Below are positions 7,045 through 16,112 of a DNA stretch of 63,271 bases, one piece after another. The number at the start of each line of letters is the position of its first letter. Positions within the stretch are counted from its first letter, which is position 1. The stretch covers positions 1-63,271 of the forward strand of contig JAGCFP010000089.1 in NCBI GenBank assembly GCA_017650045.1, given 5' to 3'. This DNA is from Bacteroidaceae bacterium. Its GTDB lineage: Bacteria; Bacteroidota; Bacteroidia; Bacteroidales; Bacteroidaceae. A program made the translations under genes and the position numbers. The notes beneath the pieces are model-generated. The model was not told the origin of the DNA and made no database searches. It saw nothing but the letters and a program-made list of their open reading frames with translations.

Positions 7045-8178
7045 TTAATCTGAGATTGATAGTAAATCGGAAATGATACTATCTGAGATAAAGAGACCGC
7101 TTTCAGTAAAATGGAGACGGTTCTCTGTTATTAAGAGGCAATTCCTGTCGATGTAAGGTTTGGCCATTTCTAACAGGTAACGAAAGAGTTTTTCGCCAAA
7201 TTGCTGCCTTAGTTTGGTAAGCTCGATGCCTTTAGCAGTGCGAAGCCCTGTCATCACGAACTCATTGTAGCGCGTAGGCAAGTCTAGTATTTCCCGTTCG
7301 AAGACAGGCGTTCCTTCAGCGATGCCTTGAATGTATCTTTCCAAGTCTGCCACATTCCACTGACGGGAAATACCATCGTAGGAGTGTGCTGAGGCTCCGC
7401 ATCCTAAATAAGGGATGTCTTCCCAATAGGAGGAATTATGGCGAGAATGATAGCCTGGCAAACAGAAATTGGATATCTCGTAATGCTCAAAGCCAGCTGA
7501 TTTCAATGTATCCATAAGCATCTTGAAGAAAAGCAGACTTTGTTCCTCTTCAACTTCCTGAATCTGCTGCTTCTCACGAAGTTTCCAGAGGGCAGTACCT
7601 TCTTCATAGGTGAGTGAATAGGCAGAAATATGCTGCACTCCCAAGGCAACTGCTTGTTCCAAATCGTACTGCCATTGAACTTCTGTTTCTCCAGGTAATC
7701 CATAAATCAGATCTATGCTTATATTATGAAATCCTGCATCCTGACAGCGTTTCACGGCACTGATAGCTTCCTCTGCAGTGTGTCTGCGATTCAGCAGTTT
7801 TAGTGAATCATCATTGAAAGTCTGAATGCCAATGCTGAGACGATTGACGGGAAGAGTGGCGAGCATCTTTACATAGTGTTCTGTCAGGTCGTCAGGATTA
7901 GCCTCTATGGTGATTTCCTCACAAGTCCCTAAACCATACACTTTTCCAATTTCGCTAAAAAGCTTTTCCAATTCTGTCCGTTGAAGCAGTGAAGGGGTTC
8001 CACCTCCCAGATAAATGGTCTTAACTGCTTCCCCCTTCAGATATTCCTTCCGTTGCCTCAGTTCTCGACACAAAACACCCACATACGCCCCACGATATTT
8101 CAAGAGCGTGGAAGAGTAGAAATTGCAATAGATACAGCGTTTCTTGCAGAAGGGGATATGTAGGTAAATGCCTGCCAT
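7045..8178 (-). CDS. hemW: Radical SAM protein HemW
   Basis: The N-terminus MAGIYLHIPFCKKRCIYC contains the CxxxCxxC cluster motif (Cys11, 15, 18), preceded by the HIPFC sequence of the HemW/HemN class. YLGGGTPSLL is the SAM-binding GGGTP motif, and SIGIQTFND and RRHTAEEA are also family blocks. The length of 377 residues and the absence of the longer HemN N-terminus point to HemW, a heme chaperone, rather than to coproporphyrinogen dehydrogenase HemN. It is followed upstream by the DUF6266 gene 7 bases away, so the two probably share a transcript. Confidence 0.92.
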   Translation of the reverse strand: MAGIYLHIPFCKKRCIYCNFYSSTLLKYRGAYVGVLCRELRQRKEYLKGEAVKTIYLGGGTPSLLQRTELEKLFSEIGKVYGLGTCEEITIEANPDDLTEHYVKMLATLPVNRLSIGIQTFNDDSLKLLNRRHTAEEAISAVKRCQDAGFHNISIDLIYGLPGETEVQWQYDLEQAVALGVQHISAYSLTYEEGTALWKLREKQQIQEVEEEQSLLFFKMLMDTLKSAGFEHYEISNFCLPGYHSRHNSSYWEDIPYLGCGASAHSYDGISRQWNVADLERYIQGIAEGTPVFEREILDLPTRYNEFVMTGLRTAKGIELTKLRQQFGEKLFRYLLEMAKPYIDRNCLLITENRLHFTESGLFISDSIISDLLSISD

Positions 8179-8185
8179 GTGTTGA

Positions 8186-8824
8186 TTAAGGATTTGAGAT
8201 TAAGAAAAGAGGTTGGCTGCATGATACTTCTTCGTAATTCTCACGTCTGAAAGCTAAGTAAAAAACTAAGTCTTTAGTATTCCAACCTGACTTCAAAGGT
8301 ATTTTTCCCCCGCAGTCGGCTCTTCTCGATCCGTCAAGCAGGTAGATACTCGTTTTTTGTACTTTGTGGTGGATGAAGAACATTGCTACGTCTGAAGGTT
8401 CTGCATTCCCAATGCCGCTGTTGTCATCCCAAGTCAGCAGCAACATTCCCTCTTCTTCTTTTAGGGAAATGTTTGGAGCAGGTAGCAGGGTGCCCAAGGA
8501 CACCATGATGCGCTGGTAGTTCAGCAGGTAGTCACCGTCCACTTCTTTTATTGCATGGTGTAGTAAGTAAGACATGGCTGCATTGTAGGCAGTGTGTTGC
8601 TGTGCTAATACTTTATATCCTATGTTAAAGAAAGGTATGGCCGACAAAATGAACTCGTTGACTAATGCAAACTTCTTACGTTGCTTCATTTGTCCTTCCG
8701 ACCGTTTATCATGATGGCTGGCAGGTGCAGCTCTAAGAAAGTTCTTTCCGTTTCTACGGTAGCCTATCACACCGCCTAATTGACCTTCTACATCTCCTAA
8801 AATACCTTTTTTTATTCTTGCCAT
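8186..8824 (-). CDS. DUF6266 family protein
   Basis: The 212-residue protein starts MARIKKGILGDVEGQLGGVIGYRRNGKNFLR, the opening of the DUF6266 family (short basic N-terminus, GxLGxxxGxxG). The rest looks like a beta-sandwich, with DAMLLLTWDDNSG-like strands in the middle. The start at 8824 is chosen over one at 8887 because of this conserved opening and because TACCTTCG, a TAnnTTYG box, lies at 8851-8858 on the minus strand. The gene is directly upstream of hemW. No function is known to me. Confidence 0.75.
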   Translation of the reverse strand: MARIKKGILGDVEGQLGGVIGYRRNGKNFLRAAPASHHDKRSEGQMKQRKKFALVNEFILSAIPFFNIGYKVLAQQHTAYNAAMSYLLHHAIKEVDGDYLLNYQRIMVSLGTLLPAPNISLKEEEGMLLLTWDDNSGIGNAEPSDVAMFFIHHKVQKTSIYLLDGSRRADCGGKIPLKSGWNTKDLVFYLAFRRENYEEVSCSQPLFLISNP

Positions 8825-9026
8825 GAATATTTGAGTTAAGTAATACGTTACGAAGGTAGGGAAAAAATATGATACTTCTAACATCATCCTAATAAAAAAC
8901 GTTATTCATTCGGTATTTTTATGGTTTTTAGACGTTAAATAGATACTATTAGCGTATAAATAGCGAATAAATAACAATATATTACCCTATTTTATTGCTT
9001 TGTTATTCATTAGATATTCTTTTATT

Positions 9027-9056
9027 TTTGTGTCTGAAAAAAACTTCTTATTTTTG
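9027..9056 (+). promoter_or_regulatory. Promoter of the type III restriction-modification operon
   Basis: TTTG at 9027-9030 and TATTTTTG at 9049-9056 with 18 bases between them, ending 23 bases before the res start. The spacing is slightly short of the usual 19-21. The rest of 8825-9079 is AT-rich and I see no gene in it. Confidence 0.55.
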
Positions 9057-9079
9057 CAATTAATTACAAATTCTGAGAC

Positions 9080-11932
9080 ATGTTTTATAAACTCATTGAA
9101 AAAAAACGGGACGAATGGTTTGCTTCTGAGGAATGTACCGTTAAAGAACTGCTAAAATTTATAATAATGCGGGGGATGATGCGTGATGCTCAGTTGGAAG
9201 CTATAAAGACATATCTCTTTTTGAAAATTGCATGTAGGAACAAACCTCTGTGGGAATTGTTCTTAAACGGCATGTTTAATGACATGAATGTTGAGGAATT
9301 AGAACTAACAGAGAATGTACGGCAGATTTTTAACAACAATAAGGCTGCAATAGCTCTTTTTCAATATGCTCGTCTGAAGGATAAAAAAGGCAAACAGCTT
9401 GCTCCTGAATTGGAGTCATATATCAAGCAGCATGCAGACGAGATAGATTTTGAGGCTGCTTTCAAAAAGATATTCTATGGTGTCAGCTATACAGATTATC
9501 TGTTCAGCCTACCTATGGGTGCTGGCAAAACTTATTTGATGGCTGCATATATCTATCTTGATTTGTACTTTGCACAAAATGAACCAAACAACCCTTGTTT
9601 TGCCCATAATTTTATGGTGATGGCTCCATCTGGTCTGAAATCCTCGATAGTGCCCAGCTTGAAGCATATCAAGGAGTTTGACCCCTCATGGATTATCCCA
9701 GAGCCTACAGCCACTCAGTTAAGACGTCTGATTAAGTTTGAGATCCTTGACGAGCAAAAGACTGCCAATAAAAGCAACCAGATCAAGAATCCCAATGCTC
9801 AGAAAATCAACAACCACCAGCCTTTAGAGGACTTGATGGGATTGGTGGCTATTACCAATGCTGAGAAAGTTATATTGGATCGTTACAATACAGATCAAGA
9901 CCCTTCGCTCTTCACAGAAGAAGAATTAAAGAAAATCGAACTGGCTAATGAGTTGCGTGATATCATTGGTGTATTGCCTAATCTTGCTATTTATATTGAC
10001 GAGGTACATCACGCAGCTGATGGAGAAATCAAGTTAAGACAGGTAATAACTAGCGAATGGACAAAGAAGAATATGTTTAACTCTGTTCTCGGCTTCTCTG
10101 GTACACCTTACTTAGAGAGTGCAGAACGATTAAACTTTTCAGAAGAGTTCTCCATCAAGAACACAGATCTGGCCAATGTTGTTTATTACTATCCATTGAT
10201 TGAGGGTATTGACAACTTCCTGAAGAATCCTGATGTTAAGTTTACGGATAATAACACGGAAACAATTGTCACTAATGGCGTTAAAGAATTCCTCGAAAAG
10301 TATGGTGATTTGGTTTATGCGAACGGCACTTGTGCAAAGTTGGCCATCTATTGTGGTCAGATAGAGACTTTGGAGGAAATCATTTATCCGTTGGTAGCAG
10401 AAATAGTTTCATCATACGGACTGAATCCCACCGATGTCATTCTGAAATATCATGGTGGTAACAAAGAATACCCGCAGCCTGAAGGTTCAAAAACGGCATT
10501 TGCATCGTTAGATACAACCTTATCCAAGATAAAGATCATACTGCTTGTTCAGATTGGTAAGGAGGGATGGGACTGCAAGAGCCTGACAGGTGTTATACTA
10601 CCACAGAAAGGCGTATGCCCTACGAACATGGTGCTGCAAACGAGTTGCCGATGCCTGCGCCAAGTGGTAAAGAATAGTAAGGAAACGGCACTTATTTGGC
10701 TCAACAAGTTTAATGCCGATAAGCTGAATCGCCAGTTAGAGCAACAGCAGAATATCACGTTGAAAGAGTTCAGCAACAAGTCTTCTTCTGGTTCGAAAAT
10801 GATTGAGCGTTTCTCTCGTATGGAACACATGAAAGTGCCTCCCATTGACTTCTATCAGCTAAAAGTCAGCTACGAAACACTCATCATAGATGATGCCAAC
10901 AATCCTGCAAAGCGACTCCAAGATGACCGTGTGCTGGCCCTTTCGGACATCTCTTTGGTACATCAGCAGGATATGGAGGGCAAGGAGATTAAGACTTATG
11001 AGCAGGAAAATGAAGAGAATGTAAGAACGTCATTCCGCTGGTGGTTACAACAGATAGCAAAAGAGAGTTTTGGTACATTGACGGTATCAGACCTCAAATC
11101 GTGCGAGAAGGAATTAAAAGACATCTTCGCTAAGATTACAACAGAGAAAGATGATGCCACTATTGAGAACAACAAGTTTAATCATCAGCGCATACGTTCT
11201 TTGATCCGTCAGGCATTTGCACCTATACGTGATTTCAAAGTGACGGAAGAGGTGGTGCCAGAGCAAGCTAATCTCTTACAGATTGAGAAATTCATTTCGC
11301 CAGTTGAGAATAGTGAAAAGTTCTATCCTGATCAGCAATCAGTCAATGAGATAATAACATGGGATGCAAAACCACCTCAGCAGGAGTTAACCCCAGAGCA
11401 AAAGGCCAAAATAGAAGAACTGAAAGCTATGGGCGTAGATGTCTCAGCACTCCTTAAGCCCAAGACTGATCCTTATCCAGAAAGAAATCAGACTTATCAT
11501 TACCTTCCTTATCGCTTTGATAGTGGACTGGAGATGCGTTTCCTTTCAGAAGAAATACTTCCACTCATCAAGGATAAGGACCTCGAAGTATATTTCAATG
11601 GTGACGATACGCTAACAGAGTTCAAAATAAACTGCTATGCGAAGTCGGGTAATAAATGGCAGTACAGAGGTAAATATGTGCCTGACTTCCTGCTGATTAG
11701 TCGCAATGCGGCCAAACAAATAGACAAAGTTATCATCATCGAGACCAAAGGTGAAGGCTTTGCTGCAAAGTTCAAGGATCGTCTTGACTTCATGCAGAAT
11801 GAGTTCGTTCAGAAGAATAATGATGCTTTCGGATACAAACGCTTCGACTTCCTTTATCTGGAAGATACGCTCTCTGCAGAACAGCGTAGGAAGAAGACCA
11901 TCCAGGCAATCAATGACTTTTTTAACATGTAA
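9080..11932 (+). CDS. Type III restriction enzyme, Res subunit
   Basis: This 950-residue protein is a superfamily 2 helicase fused to a nuclease. Visible motifs are Walker A GAGKT (147-151), DEVHH (307-311), FSGTP (339-343), GKEGWDCKSLTGVILP (motif V region) and LQTSCRCLRQV (motif VI). The C-terminus carries a PD-(D/E)xK site: PDFLLISR with Asp869 and IIIETKGEG with Glu888 and Lys890. Res of type III systems translocates or diffuses from an unmethylated site and cleaves nearby when two sites are engaged. The gene is followed after 12 bases by its methyltransferase. All motifs are intact, so it is probably active. Confidence 0.9.
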   Translation: MFYKLIEKKRDEWFASEECTVKELLKFIIMRGMMRDAQLEAIKTYLFLKIACRNKPLWELFLNGMFNDMNVEELELTENVRQIFNNNKAAIALFQYARLKDKKGKQLAPELESYIKQHADEIDFEAAFKKIFYGVSYTDYLFSLPMGAGKTYLMAAYIYLDLYFAQNEPNNPCFAHNFMVMAPSGLKSSIVPSLKHIKEFDPSWIIPEPTATQLRRLIKFEILDEQKTANKSNQIKNPNAQKINNHQPLEDLMGLVAITNAEKVILDRYNTDQDPSLFTEEELKKIELANELRDIIGVLPNLAIYIDEVHHAADGEIKLRQVITSEWTKKNMFNSVLGFSGTPYLESAERLNFSEEFSIKNTDLANVVYYYPLIEGIDNFLKNPDVKFTDNNTETIVTNGVKEFLEKYGDLVYANGTCAKLAIYCGQIETLEEIIYPLVAEIVSSYGLNPTDVILKYHGGNKEYPQPEGSKTAFASLDTTLSKIKIILLVQIGKEGWDCKSLTGVILPQKGVCPTNMVLQTSCRCLRQVVKNSKETALIWLNKFNADKLNRQLEQQQNITLKEFSNKSSSGSKMIERFSRMEHMKVPPIDFYQLKVSYETLIIDDANNPAKRLQDDRVLALSDISLVHQQDMEGKEIKTYEQENEENVRTSFRWWLQQIAKESFGTLTVSDLKSCEKELKDIFAKITTEKDDATIENNKFNHQRIRSLIRQAFAPIRDFKVTEEVVPEQANLLQIEKFISPVENSEKFYPDQQSVNEIITWDAKPPQQELTPEQKAKIEELKAMGVDVSALLKPKTDPYPERNQTYHYLPYRFDSGLEMRFLSEEILPLIKDKDLEVYFNGDDTLTEFKINCYAKSGNKWQYRGKYVPDFLLISRNAAKQIDKVIIIETKGEGFAAKFKDRLDFMQNEFVQKNNDAFGYKRFDFLYLEDTLSAEQRRKKTIQAINDFFNM

Positions 11933-11944
11933 ACAAATAAAGCT

Positions 11945-13837
11945 ATGGCTATAAAATACGTCCCCTATTTCCCTAACACGCTTGAAGGACAGGCGATATT
12001 AGACAACTTTGTGCGTACAAAGCGAGTGCTCCGTTATCGAGACAACGACCAAGTAATAGACCGCATACAACGAGGTATGTCCCTCTATGAGATGGAGCTG
12101 AAAGAGCAAATTGGCAAGAATCCCAATCATAATATGGTCATACGAGGCGAGTGCCTTTCTGCTTGTGCTTATCTGAGGGATAAGGGAATCTTTGTAGATC
12201 TCATTTATGTGGATCCTCCTTTTGCAAGTGGTGCCGATTATGCCAAAAAGGTATATATACGTCGTAATCCGAAGGTCGCTGCAGCCATAGCTCAGGCAGA
12301 AAGCGAACTTGACATTGAGGAACTGAAAGCTTTTGAGGAAAAGATGTATGGTGATGTATGGGACAAAGAGCGTTACCTCAATTGGATGTACGAGAACTTG
12401 ATGGCAATGAAGAGCATCATGAGCGACGAGGCCAGCATCTATGTGCATCTGGATTATCACATAGGACACTATGTAAAGATTCTGATGGATGAAATATTTG
12501 GGGAAGACAATTTTAGAAATGAAATAATTTGGCATTATACGAACAAGATGAGTGGAACAACAAGCCCTCATGATTTTGTGTGTGAACATGATACGATTTT
12601 CCGTTATACTAAAAATTCAGAATACTTGTATAATGTAATTACAGAAATAAGAGACGAACCTGTAAAGCAGAGCAAACGAGTAAAAGTTGACGGAAAAAAT
12701 ATGCGTGCTCGCGACGAAGAAGGGAATATCATATATGAGATTTCAACAGAAAAGAAAGTTAAAGATGTATGGGAGATCCCTTATATTGCTTCAACAGATT
12801 CACAGCGTGTTGACTATTCCACTCAGAAACCAGAGGCCCTGTTAGAGCGAATCATCAAAGCCAGTTCCAATGAAGGTATGCTTGTTGCAGACTTCTTTGG
12901 AGGTAGCGGTGTGACTGCCGCAGTTGCTAATAAGTTAGGACGTAACTTTATCCATTGCGATATTGGCATTAATAGCATGCAAACCGCGAGAGACAGATTG
13001 CTGGCAGATAAAGCAGAATTTGAGGTACTGGAAATAAAGGACGGCGTTTCGCTCTATCGCAATCCTGTTCAGACGATGGATAAGCTCAAAAGCCTTATTC
13101 AAGGCTTGCGAAATGAAGATGCATTAGATAAATTCTGGGAAGGCAGCATCGTTGATACCAAATATGGCATGATGCCCGTCTATCTGCCTAATCTGATGGA
13201 TAGTAGTACCCGTCTGCTTGATAAGGTACTGATGAATCGTATAATCCGTGAGGCTTTACCTGATCTCCCTGCCGACACCCAGCGCGTCATCGTATATTAT
13301 ATCGACATTACGGATAAGCAAGAAATAGAGCATTTCATCAAAGAGGAGAACAATCAGACCACAATCGAGATTGAACTGCGAGATCTGAAGCAGGTGCTTG
13401 ATGAAGTAGTAGTAGAAGATGAAGCCGAATGGGAAGTCTCAGAAACACATGATGCCCTTTGGACTGGATGGAAGGTGGAAATCAAGAGTTTCCACAGTGA
13501 CTGTGTTCTCCGCAAGATAGAAGAAGTAAACCTGAAAGCCCAGCAACAAGTGCTACAGCAGAAGGCTAAGGGCAAAGAAAAGGAGTTCAAACCTATCGTC
13601 ATTAGCGATGAGGGATTAGAAACCATCGAATGGATCAGCCTCGACAGTACCAATGCAGACAAACAGGCTCCCTGGCAAAGTGATACAGAAATCAAGATAG
13701 ACCGTCTGGGCTATGTTATCCGCAATGGTGTGAAGACCCAAGACTTCTGGGATGCCATCATCAAGTGTGACAGCAAACCCCTCCGCATGAAGATTCGCAA
13801 TATCTGTGGGGATGAAACAACCTATATTATTAAATAG
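11945..13837 (+). CDS. Type III DNA methyltransferase, Mod subunit
   Basis: This 630-residue amino-methyltransferase has the beta order of motifs: DPPF (90-93) before the SAM site DFFGGSGVTAA (316-326). The DPPF motif indicates N6-adenine or N4-cytosine methylation, and type III enzymes usually make N6-methyladenine. The target-recognition region lies between them (about residues 180-280) and is encoded by a visibly more AT-rich stretch (about 12500-12790) than the flanks. A long C-terminal part (370-630) with a Lys/Gln-rich helix follows. It is the specificity and modification partner of the upstream Res, with order res-mod rather than the more usual mod-res. Confidence 0.9.
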   Translation: MAIKYVPYFPNTLEGQAILDNFVRTKRVLRYRDNDQVIDRIQRGMSLYEMELKEQIGKNPNHNMVIRGECLSACAYLRDKGIFVDLIYVDPPFASGADYAKKVYIRRNPKVAAAIAQAESELDIEELKAFEEKMYGDVWDKERYLNWMYENLMAMKSIMSDEASIYVHLDYHIGHYVKILMDEIFGEDNFRNEIIWHYTNKMSGTTSPHDFVCEHDTIFRYTKNSEYLYNVITEIRDEPVKQSKRVKVDGKNMRARDEEGNIIYEISTEKKVKDVWEIPYIASTDSQRVDYSTQKPEALLERIIKASSNEGMLVADFFGGSGVTAAVANKLGRNFIHCDIGINSMQTARDRLLADKAEFEVLEIKDGVSLYRNPVQTMDKLKSLIQGLRNEDALDKFWEGSIVDTKYGMMPVYLPNLMDSSTRLLDKVLMNRIIREALPDLPADTQRVIVYYIDITDKQEIEHFIKEENNQTTIEIELRDLKQVLDEVVVEDEAEWEVSETHDALWTGWKVEIKSFHSDCVLRKIEEVNLKAQQQVLQQKAKGKEKEFKPIVISDEGLETIEWISLDSTNADKQAPWQSDTEIKIDRLGYVIRNGVKTQDFWDAIIKCDSKPLRMKIRNICGDETTYIIK

Positions 13838-13883
13838 ATTTCAAAAAGATATAAATGTTAGTAGAACTTTCAATTATTATTCA

Positions 13884-13891
13884 TATTTTTG
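13884..13891 (+). promoter_or_regulatory. -7 box for the ATPase/HNH pair
   Basis: TATTTTTG lies 17 bases before the ATG at 13908 and after the mod stop at 13837, suggesting that the Septu-like pair has its own start of transcription. The -33 region reads CTTTC rather than TTTG. Confidence 0.45.
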
Positions 13892-13907
13892 TCAGAAAAG
13901 AATAGTC

Positions 13908-15296
13908 ATGGGTAATACTGTATATTTGCGTCAATTGAAGATAAAGGACTATAAATCCTTTTGTGGAGAAAATATATTTAACTTTGCTGTAAAAGGGAAA
14001 AATAATAAATATAGATTGCCACAGTGTATTGTTTTCTTGGGTGACAATGGTACAGGGAAAACAAATCTTTTAAAAGTCATAGCTAATTTAGTACCAGAAA
14101 AGGTAAGTGTAAAAGATTTGCCAAATAATCCTGCTATACCTGATCTCTATGTCACATTGGAAATACATAAGGAAGGAGAAATGCAAAAAGAGAAGAAAGT
14201 GATGTATCGTCCTCATGTTATTGATAGATATAAAGGTGACTATAGTAATGAAATGAGTTTTGTAGTCTATCATGGGAATGTTAGAAAGATGTCAAAGCAA
14301 GAATTTTCTACACTTAATTCTACAGAAGGAGAAACAATTATTGATGGAAAGAAGTTCTTATTAAGTACAGATGCACATCTTGCTTATTCTGGTTCTACTA
14401 ATAGTGTTGAGTGGGATGTTCCAGAATTGGAGGAGTTGAATCTGTTTGCCTATGGAGTCAATCGTTTTTCTGATACCAAAAGGAATCTTAAATCAGAGAA
14501 TGTTGTTGAAACATTGTTTTTTAATGGGAGACCCTTAATTAATTTTGAAGAGTGGTTATTGCAGTTGGAAATCGCCAAGAAAGATAAGTCTCAAAAAAAC
14601 AGAGCAAATAGTAGGATCAATAAGATAAAAGACATACTTAAAAGATCAAGATTATTTCCAGAGATTTCGGATTATGTGGTGTCCTTTGATGATGATTTGA
14701 ATTCGAGTGTTAGGTTTAGGACTCCTAATGGAGACTTTCATATTAATGAGCTAGGATATGGATATCAATGCATGTTATCATGGGTGTTTGATTTCATAAA
14801 GAAGATGTTTGATAAGTATCCAGATTCAGAGGACCCTTTATCAGAGCCTGCCGTACTATTGATTGATGAATTGGATTTACATTTGCATCCTCAATGGCAA
14901 CGACACGTTTTGAAAGATTTGTGTCAGCTTTTTCCTAAAACACAAATAATAGTGACAACTCATAGCCCTTTGATTATACAATCAGCAGATAGTATGAATC
15001 TTTATATATTAAGAAATGAAGGTGGGGTGACAAATGTCACTTCTTATGACTATCAGACATTTCAAGGTTGGAGTATAGAGGAAATATTGAGTGAATTAAT
15101 GGAGCTGAATACCAATCTTAGAAGTGATGAGTACCAAAAACTTAGAGATGAGTTTGAGCATGCAATGAATACGGAAGATGTAAATAATGGTATTAAGATT
15201 TATGAAAAGTTGAAGAAAATGCTTCACCCATCTAGTGAAGAAAGAACAATCTTGGATTTGGACATAGCACAGTTGAAAGGAACGATAAATGATTAA
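13908..15296 (+). CDS. ABC/AAA-type ATPase, PtuA-like (Septu defence)
   Basis: This 462-residue ATPase starts MGNTVYLRQLKIKDYKSF. It has Walker A GDNGTGKT (45-52), Walker B VLLIDELDLHLHPQW with Asp320-Glu321, and the switch histidine in VTTHSPLI (His352), the pattern of overcoming-lysogenization/RecF-like ABC ATPases. Its gene overlaps by 8 bases a downstream HNH nuclease gene, the PtuA-PtuB arrangement of the Septu anti-phage system. The start at 13908 is preferred over one at 13806 because the latter would overlap mod and precede the promoter box. AT content is higher than in the flanking genes, consistent with separate acquisition. An alternative is another ATPase/nuclease defence pair. 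Confidence 0.75.
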   Translation: MGNTVYLRQLKIKDYKSFCGENIFNFAVKGKNNKYRLPQCIVFLGDNGTGKTNLLKVIANLVPEKVSVKDLPNNPAIPDLYVTLEIHKEGEMQKEKKVMYRPHVIDRYKGDYSNEMSFVVYHGNVRKMSKQEFSTLNSTEGETIIDGKKFLLSTDAHLAYSGSTNSVEWDVPELEELNLFAYGVNRFSDTKRNLKSENVVETLFFNGRPLINFEEWLLQLEIAKKDKSQKNRANSRINKIKDILKRSRLFPEISDYVVSFDDDLNSSVRFRTPNGDFHINELGYGYQCMLSWVFDFIKKMFDKYPDSEDPLSEPAVLLIDELDLHLHPQWQRHVLKDLCQLFPKTQIIVTTHSPLIIQSADSMNLYILRNEGGVTNVTSYDYQTFQGWSIEEILSELMELNTNLRSDEYQKLRDEFEHAMNTEDVNNGIKIYEKLKKMLHPSSEERTILDLDIAQLKGTIND

Positions 15297-16023
15297 ACTA
15301 ACACTTCCTGATAAGCCACGGGAATTAACAGAAGAAATGCAGAAGTCTCTAACAGAGAACTTTAAAGCTAATCCGAAATCCAGAGTGTGGGATAAAGATT
15401 GGATTAAAAGACCGTTGCTTGAAATGACAAATGGAAAATGTGCATACTCTGAGATGATGTTGAATGAAGAGGGGAAGTGGGCTCAGATAGAACATATTCA
15501 TCCAAAGAGTAAATATCCCGATGAAGTGGTTGAATGGGGAAACTTAGTGCCTTGTAGTAATGTTTGTAATGCTAAGAAAGGAAAACTTGATACGAAGAAG
15601 ATACCCATTGTTAATCCATTGATTGATAATCCAAAGGATTATTTTTTTATTGTGAATGGTAGATTATGTGTGAAAGATCCTAAGTGTAAGAAAGCGATAA
15701 ATACTTTAGAGTATTGTGATTTAAATAATATTAGCCAGTTTAGAAAAATAAGAATAAGATTGGAGAACAATTTCCGTAATCGTTTGACTGAAATCTGCGA
15801 TAATGTTGTAAAAGATAGTACATATTGGGCAGTAAAGTTGAAATTGTTAATGGAGAGTTGTGGCAGGAAACATGCTTATTCTTCAACATTGTCAACATGT
15901 GTTCTTTATGATGAACATTACCTTAAAATAAAGAAATTCCTTATTGATGAAAAAATATGGAATACTGATTATGATACTTTTGAAAAAGAAATGTTATTTT
16001 GCGCATTGCCTAAACCAATGTAG
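15289..16023 (+). CDS. HNH endonuclease, PtuB-like (Septu defence)
   Basis: This 244-residue protein carries an HNH site: GKCAYSEMML (Cys51), IEHIHPKSKYP (His69), EWGNLVP (Asn85) and CSNVCNAKKGK (Cys89, Cys93, Asn94). The spacing and the words EHxxPKSxYPxxVxEWGNLxP are those of the nuclease family found in Septu PtuB and in the effectors of some retrons (TIGR02646-like). Its start lies inside the end of the ATPase gene (ATGATTAA), implying coupled translation. In Septu the nuclease is held by the ATPase and degrades DNA on phage infection. No reverse transcriptase is near, so this is not a retron. Confidence 0.8.
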   Translation: MIKLTLPDKPRELTEEMQKSLTENFKANPKSRVWDKDWIKRPLLEMTNGKCAYSEMMLNEEGKWAQIEHIHPKSKYPDEVVEWGNLVPCSNVCNAKKGKLDTKKIPIVNPLIDNPKDYFFIVNGRLCVKDPKCKKAINTLEYCDLNNISQFRKIRIRLENNFRNRLTEICDNVVKDSTYWAVKLKLLMESCGRKHAYSSTLSTCVLYDEHYLKIKKFLIDEKIWNTDYDTFEKEMLFCALPKPM

Positions 16024-16084
16024 ATAGCATATTGGGAAGAATGAATGATGCTAAGAATAGCGAAAAGATATTTGCACAAAAATG

Positions 16085-16092
16085 TATCTTTG
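16085..16092 (+). promoter_or_regulatory. -7 box of the beta-galactosidase gene
   Basis: TATCTTTG ends 20 bases before the ATG at 16113. The only TTTG nearby (16071-16074) is too close to be the -33 element, so the promoter is partial. Confidence 0.45.
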
Positions 16093-16112
16093 TCAAAACA
16101 AAATAACTAACT

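Noticed and set aside
13908-16023. Retron with ATPase/HNH effectors
   Set aside because: The ATPase and HNH types occur with some retrons, but no reverse transcriptase or msr-msd structure is found nearby. Septu alone is the better reading.
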